A DNA stretch of 64,000 nucleotides from Leuctra nigra. Lineage: Eukaryota; Arthropoda; Insecta; Plecoptera; Leuctridae. The stretch's first letter is position 1, and each line of letters starts with the position of its first letter. The stretch spans positions 43,859,411 to 43,923,410 of the forward strand of contig OW203762.1 in assembly GCA_934045905.1 (NCBI GenBank), read 5' to 3'. This document shows, in pieces, positions 33,401-45,400 of this stretch. Under the pieces are notes generated by a model, which was not told the DNA's origin, did no database searches, and was given only the letters and a program-made list of their open reading frames with translations. The translations under genes were made by a program, and so were the position numbers.

Positions 33401-36400
33401 GTGAGTGGCTACTAAAGTCCTATGTTAAAGTGAGCGTGTAGAAGGGGTATTACATTGATATTGAGAATAGCCATCTATAAACTTTGCTTTGCTACATAGA
33501 GCAACCCAGAATGCAGTGGAATTTCTGTTTTGAAATGTCATTTCTGACAGTTATTAAAACTGTCAATAAGTGCATCTATGTTCTTGACTGGTAGGGCTGA
33601 AAATTTGTAAAATAAGAGACAATGTTGGTCTGAACGACCATGCAAAATATGAGTTTGATTGATCAGATTAATCGAAGACCATTTGATAGGTCAAATGGTG
33701 GTGTGGCTATTGGCCGTTTTAAATTAAGTACACAAATGTCAGTAAAATCTCTATTACTCTTGAAGCTCATTACAGATTTGTAAAAAATCACTTATAATGC
33801 TGGTACACATGACCTTGCAAAATTTGGTGATGATCGGTCAAACTATTGCAGTTATATACACAGAGTTTCCTTCATCCCCATTGCCAAGCTAACTATAACT
33901 ACACATCAAGTTTCCGATGCAACCAATGGAGCGAACTTGCTGAAAATCATTTTGACCATAATGAGAATAGTAGGTAATTTAAGTTGTGTGAAAAAATTGG
34001 CCTGATCCATTACTTCGTTTAGCAGGAGACGCCAAATGCACAAATAAACACACAAAAAAAAAACAGAGATTCGAGCCATAAGTTTCAAGTGGAGACGCTC
34101 GCTCCGCTCGCTTAATGAAGGGAGGAAATTGTAGAGGAAGAATCAAGAATGCATTAATTGAACCGCGAGCACGGAAAGACATCGGAAGATTTTCATTTAT
34201 TAATAGAACAATAAGGGATTGGAATGAATTGGGTAAAGTGACAGAAGATTGGATGAAAATGGATGTAAGAAATGTAAGATATGAATTAACGAACCGAGGA
34301 GCAAGACAAGAACGAGAAGAGATGGATGATGATGTTATTATTTAGTTGTATAGTATTTAGTGTTTAGTAGTAGTATTATTAGTTCCTTACCACCTGTCTG
34401 TGACAATCTGTAAGATGTAAATGAATAAATAAAAAAAACAATAAAAAAGAAAAACTGAAGGCCTAGGAGGAAAATCCCCCCATCAACACGCAGGCTTGGA
34501 AAATTTTGAATTTCAAGATAAATATCTAGCCATGGACGTTTAGTGTTTTGGACTAGAATTGCTACCTAAAATTGCCAGTTCACAATTGTGGAAATTTAGT
34601 TCCTTTCCTACTATTCGAGAAAACGGGGAACTAAATGGCGGATGACAGGGGCACATTTGAATTTAAAAATATTACCTTTAGCTGTTCGTTACTAAATTTA
34701 TAGAAATAAATATCAATTGTTTCTCCTTTTTCACTGCACTTGGAAACACGAACTGTCGAAAAAAAATACCTTTAAGTGAATCTGTAAACTTACTAGTGAT
34801 GCCATCGGGTACCCGGGTACCCGGGTCAGAACCGGGTAATGGGAGACCCAGGTTACACTCACAACCCGCGAGTAGTAAAAAAAAAAAAAAAATTTTTTTT
34901 TTTTTTTTTTTTTTTTTGATTAAATTTTGTTTTTTGTTGCGCCAATTGAGCAGGGGAGTATACAATCAAGCCATTCCTCTCTCCAACGGGAATCATCACG
35001 CTAATTTACCCCTCCAACACCACTCTGGTCCCCACTCAGACAGTGCGGCACCATTTGCTGCAGTCCTATTTTCAATTGTGCTATTTCCATTGCGCAACAA
35101 TACCTAAAAACTCAAAAGGTATACTGTTTATTCTTCCATCATCTTAAAATAAAAAAAAAAAAAAAAAAAAATTTTTTTTTTTTTTTTTTTTTTTTAAAGA
35201 TGGCGGGTACCCGCCCGGGTACTGCTGGCGGGTACCCGGGTACAAAAATTACTACCCGATGGCATCACTAAAACTTACCGTGCGGTAAAGTTATATTTTC
35301 TAAAAAATGTGCTTATAGAAGGCGAAGTCACCCAAGTTGGCGATTGACAACAACAACAAAAAGTTGGTCACAATATGGTAGGGTCAAGTCGCCCAAAATG
35401 TGACAAGTCCAATCTGGCAACCCTGCTGTCGAACGGTGTTGTTAGTAGGTACTACTACTGGTCGTCACAACTTTTTTAAAGCGCTCAAAGACAAGACAAT
35501 GTCCAAAGATACCAACAATGAAGACTAAATCCACTGCTCAAACCATCTACTAATGCTTGCCTAGTCGAACGGTGAATATCTTTTTTTGCTTCGATTAATT
35601 TGTGCATTTTATGAATTTGTGTACTACTAGGTACTGAGCACAAGTTAACCTTTTAAATAACTTTAAATAAAAATGGATGAGAAGAAATTGTTGAAGAAGT
35701 TTGAGAAATGGAATGGAAGATCAACGACTCATTTTTTGAGAACATAACAACCAATTGGGTACTACCTAGCCTACCTATCTATTTTTAAGGACTAAATAAG
35801 TTATCATTTTAATGTACACTCCCCCAAATAATAAACGGTACTTGAAAGAAAATGAATTGACTGATTAAGGTTTGATCGCATCATCCCATGAAGTCAGTGC
35901 TAACGCATTATCTAACTCTTTTAGGTGAGCTCTGATTTCATTGATAATAACAAGGATTGATTGTCAAGGAACCGGCCCAGCAGCCAATGCGTTTTGTACC
36001 AAGTACCATTTATTATTTGGGGGAGTGTACTTAGATGTAGTTACAAAAAAATGTGTTAATTTGAAAAGCAGGAGAACAGATTCAAGTATAAACTTAACAT
36101 TGGTACGGGAGAGGTTAAAAGTTTGCAGCCTGGAAGAGTTGACGGAGGGATGATAGTTTCTTTCCAATGCACTTTAGTTCGATTGTGTGATAATTTCAGG
36201 CATACCTAACTCCCAAGTCAAGGCATGTGCGCCTTAATTTTTCAAGATATCGCTCGATAAGCAAGTCAACTTCGAAAAAAATTCCGATGGACAAAATTGA
36301 ATGTTGCGCTGTTTTGAAGGAAAAGCAGGGAAAAACACCTCAAACTATTTTGGATGGGTTTTCAGCAGTTTACGGGGAATGTTGCATGGTTTTCCATAGA

Positions 36401-39400
36401 ATGATCTCTTTCAATATTGTTTGTGCTTTTTCCTTGATTTTGAAGGAATTTGATGATGGCGCAAGACTCAATTTCGTCCATTAAAATTTTCTTTTGCTTA
36501 TTTGGCGATATCGTAAAAACTTAGTAGGTACCTACCTACTTTATACCTATTGCATTAAATAAGTCATAAAATCTAATATGAGAACAGCGGTCGCCAACCG
36601 GTGGTCCGCGAGGAAATTTTGGTGGTCCGTAGAAAAATTTGGTAGTTTACGAACTTTCAATGCAAGACATTTCCAAAATATTTGTGTATTCACTCACTCT
36701 AGGTATTTCTATCAATTGTGAAAATAATATCAGTTTCCGAATATTTTTTCGATACAGTCATTTTAAGGTGGCTCATCCAATCGGGCATAGTCTCAGATTT
36801 TCATAATTTTTTGTCTACTTATTGATAATCATGCCATACACAATCATTGAAAAAAAATAAACACTTCTCGTGTCTAGTTTCTGAGATAAATTGAGTTTTC
36901 TTCCCCATGTTATCTTATGGCAGCCAAGTAAAATCGTGTCACATTTAGGCTAATAATGAAGATCTAATTTTTATGTAGTCCCAACTTTGATCAAAAAACT
37001 TTTTTTCTGGTAGATATATGGATATTCTATTAGGGAAAAAATTCAAAACAATACCAACGTGTGCTTTTTTAGAAGTTATAAACGAAAAACGCAATAATTT
37101 TCCTATACCTCCTGTGTTAAAGTTTTGTTCATTCTCGGAAGGCAATAATTTGAAACCTCGCTGTAAGACAGAAGTTGCAAGTTAAATTACATTTTATGGT
37201 TTGTTTATACTTAAATATAGTTAAAATGTTGGAAAAAGTAATTCGTGATGGTAATTTCAAAAAATAAATATTTTGGAATGTTCGATCGGTTGAGCCACGT
37301 TAAACACTATTTCTCGAAATAAAAGTTGACTAGAAATCGCGTAAAACACACCAAATGTATTTCTGAAAACAATTTTTTTTCGGGACTCGCACGCGCTTGC
37401 TGCTGGGGTGCCCTCCCCCAGATTGTCTCCCTAAGCAATTGTATTTCCCATCATATATTTTACACTCTGGAGTAGAGGTCAGTTAGCCTCTCCGGGTTTG
37501 TACCCGGGTACAAACCGGGTACCCGGGTACGCCATTACCCGAGTACTAATGGCGAGTACCCGGGTATCAAAGAGTATTTAATTTTTTTTTTAGTTTTTTT
37601 TTAGTTTTTATGTTTAACTTTATTATTATTTTTGCATCAGCTGCCACTTAATCACCAGCTGCATTGTTTATAGTTATGTAAACTGAATTTAACATTTATT
37701 CATATTTCCCAAATCTCAATAATCCCAACCAATATATATGGTTTGTTGATTCATTGTTTGTAATTTCATCAGAATGCTGGTGAAAGATTGATGATTGAGG
37801 GGATGCAGGCAAGATCTTGTTTTCAACCTTCCATTGTGTGGACGTTGTGTATCTCTCCTCAAGGACACGGATAATGCGGCAGGCTCTGAGCAAAAAAAAT
37901 CAATGCATTTTATAAAAAAAAAAAAAATTTATTATTTTTTTTAGTAATTTATTACTCAGGTAATTAAAGCGGGTACCCGGGTACAAAACATTACCCGAAT
38001 CCGACCTCTACTCTGGAGTGGTTTGCAAGATATAGAATTGTGTTATGTGGTCCAAAAGGTTGCCGACCGCTGCACTAGAACATACCTTCCCTCGATAACC
38101 TTTCCAGGCCGCAAACTATTTCAACTAGTCGTTTCTGTAGTCCCATTTTATGGATTTGTTTAAAAATGAGTAGTACATACCAAACTGACCAGAAACAATA
38201 AAATTGTGCCATATTCTTGACTCAACACCAATTTAATGCCGGTACTACTTTCCAAATCAGCAGTAGGTACCTATTAGTGTTTTTCTTGCCTTAAATGGCT
38301 GCCATCATTTCGTTATTGATTGAGTATTGCTATTGTTAGCTGAAAATTATGATGTTTGGTAGTACCTACACACTTTCTCAGGTAGGTACCTACCTACTTA
38401 CTCGTAAGACAAAATGAGTTAGTTAGGTAGTAGGTACCTACAATACCCAGAAAAAAGAATTATGGTTGATTTTATAATTTTTAACAAAAACTTATACAGG
38501 TACTACCTACTAGGAAATCATTGTACCTCTAGAGGTATTTTGTAAAAATTCAGTGGAGTTGGTAATAATTTTAAATAAAGAACCGAGAGAAGATATTGTT
38601 GAATCATTAAGTGTTCTGATGGCTGAAGGTTAATTGGCATAATTTTATTGTTGCAGGTCTGATTGTCAGTAGTCTTCCTACAACATAAATTCAACCTGTT
38701 GACAATTGTTGTTGCAATATGGCCTCTGGAAGAAGCAGCGGGAGTGCTTCCTCTACACCACAGCGAGTGCGAACTATGAAACGGCAGCATCCGGCAGTGC
38801 TTAATGGGATTGGAGGCTCATTTGAGGACAAGAACAATGACTTTTTGTGCCCTATTTGTTTTGAATTAATTGAAGAGGCTCACATTACAAGATGTGGTCA
38901 TACTTTTTGTTACCACTGCATTTCTAAGTCGTTAGAAAATAGTGGCAGGTGCCCGAAGTGTAGTTATTCTATTGGTGGACATGAACATGTGTTTCCTAAC
39001 TTCTTACTCAATGAACTTGTAACAAAGTACAAGACTCGTGTGATTGGATCTGGTGAGTTGGGGGTTTCAAGAGATGGATCAGAGGATGAGTTGGAAAGTC
39101 CTGCTGATGGTCTTCGCGACTATGTGGCTACAGAATCACAGAATCTTACATTGCCTGATGTGAATGTTATATTAGAGGTATTAACACAGAGGAAGCATTT
39201 ACTGGAAGCAGAATCATGTGCAGCTCAAAATAGACTCCTTCATGAGTTTCTAATGCATCTCAAGCAACGAAAGGAAGAGAAGCTTTCATTGCTCACAAAG
39301 GAAGTGGCACTTGTTGAAAAGGATATGCTTGAAGTTGAAGCAATACTAAAGGAGGTAGAGGAGAAGTGTCCGTCTCTAGAAAAGGACCTAGAAGAAAATG

Positions 39401-42400
39401 CATCCATTTCATCTGCTCTGAAGAAAGATTTAATGGCAATGGATGCATCTACATCACAGTATCAAGATGCATTAGGTGACAGCGATGGGTTCAATGGTAG
39501 TAAAAAGTCTGCTAATCAAGCTGCTGCCTCTTTGGCAATGAGACGGAAGCGCATGCATTCTCATTTTGATGATTTTGTTCAGTGCTATTTCGCTTCTCGA
39601 GCTAAGGAGTTGATGTTTGGAAATGATGATAAAACTATTAGCCCAGGAAGTTGTCAAATGAGTGGCTCAGGATTGGATGTTTTCCGAGAAAACTTGGTTA
39701 AATTCTCTCGTTATAGTTCTTTACGACCTCTTGCAACTTTGAATTACTCTAGTGACATATTCAATAATTCAACTATAGTTTCCAGCATCGAGTTTGACAA
39801 AGACAATGAATTCTTTGCCATTGCAGGTGTGACTAAAAGAATAAAAGTATTTGAGTATGGATCAGTGATTAGAGACACAGTAGACATTCATTACCCTTGT
39901 ATAGAAATGATTTCAAGTTCAAAGATATCATGCATCAGCTGGAACTCTTACCACAAAGGAACACTAGCAAGTAGTGATTATGAAGGAACTGTTACTGTCT
40001 GGGATGCTACTACTGGTCAGCGCACAAAAACTTTTCAAGAGCATGAGAAGAGATGTTGGAGCGTTGACTTCAATGACGTTGACACTCGGCTCATTGCGTC
40101 GGGATCAGATGATGCTCGGGTCAAGTTGTGGTCTCTCAATGTAGAACATTCTATAGCATCTCTTGAAGCTAAAGCTAACGTGTGTTGTGTCAAGTTCAAT
40201 CCGCGGAGTTCCAGTCATCTTGCATTTGGCTCTGCAGATCATTGTGTACATTACTACGACTTGCGTCAAATGAAAGAAGCACTGTGTATATTCAAAGGTC
40301 ATCGCAAAGCTGTTTCTTATGTCAAGTTTCTTAATAAGGAAGAGATAGTGTCAGCATCTACAGACAGTCAGCTAAAGATGTGGAACATTAATAATCCTCA
40401 TTGTCTGCGATCGTTTGTTGGTCACATTAACGAGAAGAACTTTGTTGGATTGGCCACAGATGGGGACTACGTGGCTTGTGGTTCGGAGAACAATGCATTG
40501 TATGTGTACTACAAGGGTCTGACGAAACAACTTTTCAGTTTCAAGTTTGATGCTATGAGAAGTGTTCTTGAGAAAGATAAAAAGGAAGACGATGTAAATG
40601 AGTTCGTTTCAGCTGTATGCTGGCGGCAAAATTCCAATGTTGTTGTAGCTGCTAATAGTCAAGGCATTATAAAAGTACTAGAACTTGTATGAGTAGATAC
40701 CTACCTTTCTCGCTGCTCGACATTTCTTGATATCGTACTAGTAGGTACTTATAATTTGGGTTTGTGCTCTGTCCCACACAGTAGCAAAGCAGCAGAATTT
40801 GGGCCCCACTGTACAATATTTTAAGTGCCCCCAACCACAACTTTTTAAAATTGCCTATGGACATCGTAAGACAATCTAGAACAAAATATAGGCACCTAAA
40901 TGTGTAATTACCTATGTACAATTGTAAATTTACTTTATAATCCTATTAGTACTTTCGTTGATTACTGCTATCAAATCCAATGTATTGACTGGATTTTTTA
41001 AGCAATACAGTGTTGTAAAATTAATTTATACATGGAGACTCGAGAGGAGTTCTCACCTGCACACGTATCCAGTCTTTGCAGGCCTAAGAAACTTTTGAAT
41101 TTCATAAATGAATTTAGTGTGTTACCCATCTATTGCGTTTTTTTTGCCGATTTGATCATTGTTTAAACTTTAAACTTACCTACAAATATTATTTAATTTG
41201 ATTGTCAGAAAAAGAAATTGACTTTTGTCTTTTTACCTCAGAGGTAAGATAAAAATGTTAGCACAAATCACTATAACTTAAGCTACAGTCCAGCAGTTTT
41301 TAAGTGAAATCTATAGGTGGGAATAGAGCTCGGAAAGTGTTAGTGCTAGATATACTAATTTTAAAGTGAGAGTTCAACTTTTACAGTTCCGACAACTGAT
41401 GTTCAGCGCGTTGGTTTGACGCTGGCCAATCAGGTGGCTCAATGCCGAGTGCCTGAGCGCTGGGAGTTCAAGGTCAAAAGATAAACCATTTTCATCTTTC
41501 AGTGCCGCGCGTTGAATGTCGGTGCGTGTACATCGAATTTAAGCACGTGAACGTCGAACTGTAAATGTACCTATAGTTTACTTCGATCTAGTGGAGTGGT
41601 CGTTCCCCGCCGTCTGGTCAGCCCGTCAATGTTTCTTACCATATTAGGGGCAAAAATAAAATACAATATTCTATGTATATCGATCAAAGTATAATAATTT
41701 CTCAGGAAGAATGAAATTCGCGAGACCCTCCTAAAATAGTCCTGGACCCTTACCTAATACGATGTGCTACCCAAAAGTTCGTTCGACATGACCGTAAACG
41801 TTCCATAAAATAAAAAAGTACTTCTTGTTGTATCCTAGATTCTACCGTCGTATGGTGCTTTCATCTCCTCACCCGTGTAAAAACAACGTCATATCGGCAT
41901 GAAATTCCGGCTTAAAGATGTTCTTATTGACATCCCACGTGTCAATTGCTGTTCAGCAATAGGGAACTCTTGTCTAGTTGTTGAAAGGATTAAAAACGTG
42001 AAATATTGAAAGTACGTATGCATGTCGAGGATGTTGACAATGAAAACATGATTATTGTGGGATGAATAGTTTTCAGGTAATTGATACAGAAAGATTGGTA
42101 GATATCTCCAAATTTTAAAATTATTAAGGTAACCTTGTTTTAAAAAAGTAATATCGGTATTGACGTCATGGGGCTCAGCATTGCCATGGCAACAAAGTAT
42201 CGCCAAAGTACTTTGTTGTGGACTTAGAAATTACTTCACCGGCTCAAATCACATGTCTTTTCCCGCAAAAATGTCACATGAAATTTCAATTTGATATTTT
42301 GTGAAAGAAAATGTTAAGTAATTTTTTCTGGTGAAATTGTATTTGTCATGAATATTTGTGTTGATATTGACAATAAGGAGACTTCTCTATTCAGGAGAGA

Positions 42401-45400
42401 CAACAAGAAGTACCATCACGAAAGTTGCTCAACAAAGTCACACTTGATGATGTAGGAATGCATGGACTATTTGAAATAACTCCAAAAGTGCCGAAACATG
42501 CCGAAAGAATACTTTGAGTTTGAATATGATGGTGGATCTAGTAGTTATGTCAAGCTTTTTTTTTATGGTCGTGTTGAATGAACTTTGAAGTAGCTTCTCG
42601 TATTGTGATTTTTCACACTAACGCCACTCTGGACTGGTCCATCACTGGACCAAAAACTATATTTTTTTGAAAAAAGTACTAGCCATACACCGTAGCAACT
42701 AGCCCAACAGTAGCCAGGTTGTATGTAGCCCAGTCTTGGGCCGGTATTTCAATGCCCTGTTAAAACCAGTAGTTTAGCGTCTGTGGTTATTCTAGGAATG
42801 TCATAGATAGGTTGTTGCCATGCCAAGCAACCTAATCAACTGTTCAACTGGCTCTTAGGACCAGATTTTGCATGCTCTGTTCAGTGCAGCATCAATGCTG
42901 TCCTAAGTAGGTACCAGTTTTTCAATGCTCTGGTAACTTTTTAACAGTGGAGTAGGACTTCATTGCCATGGGATCCTCTAATAGTGTGTTGAACATTACT
43001 ACAGGTTTTAAAGTGCATTTATACACTGGAACTTAGTGAAAAATAATAAATAGGGTCCCGCGTCTTAGAAAATTATTTATTGTGCCAAAATAATCTGAAA
43101 CTGACTTCCCACGGAGAACTAAATGTATCTAGCTGTTGCTGTAGGTACCTACTCTATGTAAATCAATGTTGTACTGTACACATAATGTGACGTTTCCTTC
43201 TTTGAGAGAGTCTTGTTTTCTCTTGAGTTTTATTTTCTAAAAATCACAGAAATATTATCACACGCAGTGTTGTGTTGCAAGCGTAATATTTCAGATAATT
43301 TTTAATGGTCATTGATTTTTTTAACCTATATAGTATAGTTCTATATTATAGTCCATTAATTAAGTCGGAGTTTTTTAGGCTTTCTTCAACAAAATCAACA
43401 ACCCCCCTCTGTAATTAGGTCACAAATTGTGGACCCCCTTCCCCCAACGTCTATACAATATTCCTTTCTAAAGGTTGAACCGATCGAGGGATTTCAGTAC
43501 TCGGAAGTATTTGGCTTTTACCACTTCGTGACGTCATGGAGATGGACAGTTTCTATCTAAATCACATGCCAGCGCATACAGACTATCAAGCAGTTGCCGG
43601 CTATGTCCTACTCCATGACGTCACGAAGTGGGAAAAGCTGAATACTTCCGAGTACTGAAATCCCTCGATCGGCTCAACCTTTACAAAGGAATATTGTATC
43701 TATGTTGCCCAAAGAGGTTCTAGTAGGCTTCAATTAGTACCATATTATTTGGATTTCTGACCAATGAATTTTGATTTTCCAAACAATCATTTAAACATCA
43801 CCAACTAAAGTGACCCGCAAACAATCTGTGGATTGGGATTTTCTTGAAAAACAAGTATTTTACGAACCCCTTAGTGAGCTCAACCCAAGAGAAGGTTCGG
43901 CAAATAAAAAAATATGGTTTGGAAGTATGACATTATATAACTACTCACACCATAAAAACTCGCCCCTTGTCACAAATCGTGAAATCCCCCTGCCCCCAAA
44001 TCACAAACGTAATTTATGGAAGTCCCATATATTTTCTCTCTTTATAAATTTTAAAAATTGAAGTAAATCCAATTTATTATATTGAAAATAAATAACTTAA
44101 TTTTAATTGACATAGGCTGAGGACATGGCTCTTTGATTTATGTGTTGGCTTTATGTTTGAGAACAGCTATTGAAAAATAATGTAAATTGTAATACAAATT
44201 TCAGATATTCTGGTTCTTGATTTTTTTTAAAAATATTGTATCTCTTTAAATTTTGAAAATTACAAAAAAGCAAGTTTGTTAAAATGAAAATTATTTAATT
44301 TAAATAAAAAAATTACTTTATGCGCTGAAGACAGGGCGCTGCGATTTATGTTGTCTTGACATTTGAGCAGAGCGAATTATTAGAAAATAATCCGCTGAAT
44401 GAAGTGGTGTGTATCGAATGGATTACCACCACTACTGTTTGATGTAATATTGACTCTTAACATTTATTATTTAACATTTAATAAAAACTTAATAGCAAGC
44501 AGTTTCTGAAATAATTTTCACAACTTAAATTTATTTCTTCAAATTTAAAAAAATCTTGAAAATGTACAATACAATGTTCATCACCACCAACTCTACTCCT
44601 GGCCCCCTTTCACTACATAGTATCAGCCCATAGGTAGGTACTTCTAAAAAAGGTTAGTAATTATACAATGGTCCCACGAAAAATTATCGAGTTAATTTCC
44701 CCTTCTAATTTTTAGTGTTTCATTGAATGTATTCTTCATAAAGAGGTAAAAAAATATAACATTTAAAATTCAAAATGATTATTAAAAGTTGTTCTAGGTA
44801 GCTACTAATTTTAATTTATAATGTCAAAATGTCCATTATCCAGTTACGTACACACTCAACAAATGATAAAACGGTAGGTATTTGAAAGAAATGGATTGGC
44901 TGAAAATAATGTGATGGCATCATCTTATGAAGTCTGGGCTAACTCGACCTCTAACTCTAGTAGGATGAGCTCCGATTTCATTGATAATAACAAGGATTTA
45001 TTGTCAAGGAACCTGACCAGCAGCCAATCCGTTTCGTTCTAATACCGTTTTTTGATTTGTTGGGTGTACATCAATTATTATTTTCCAGCATTGGTAAACA
45101 TGATCTACAAATGAAAGTTTTGGATGCTACTCTCTTTTTTGGGATTGGCAATATTATTAATTTATTATTATCGGTAATCAAAAAGTAGGTATTGGTGAAT
45201 GTGCAGCCTTATCGACCCATCTATTATTCTTCATTCTTGAATATTTATAATTTTTGGAAAACAATTGTATGAAATGCTCATCACGATTCATGTGTATATA
45301 ATAGTGTATGGCAGCTAAAATGTATTGCGTGCTGTACAATTATTGGCAAATATTGAACTATTAGGAGCCAATTTACCTAGTTTTATGCTGATGCATTTAT

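Larger units (their letters stand above)
31993..34345 (+). pseudogene. Non-LTR reverse transcriptase fragment, frameshifted and split by a Helitron
   Basis: Starts near FRNLSGSS, then [20 protein letters not shown] frameshift in the A-run near 32170 moves the reading to [12 protein letters not shown] ... [12 protein letters not shown] up to 32384. A Helitron fills 32385-34115, and the frame resumes at [10 protein letters not shown] ... [18 protein letters not shown] to 34345. The C-terminal half matches 10620-11081 block for block (AARRVxGR, ELGWE, DIGxxSFIxRTIxDWN). The catalytic part is missing. The Helitron insertion is in phase, so the frame reads on when it is ignored. Confidence 0.85.

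Noticed and set aside
34678..35107. Open frames on both strands in element E4
   Set aside because: They are made of GGGTACCC words and A/T runs, giving low-complexity peptide.
41889..42206. Minus-strand 105-codon frame
   Set aside because: No domain, no splice context, composition of non-coding DNA.
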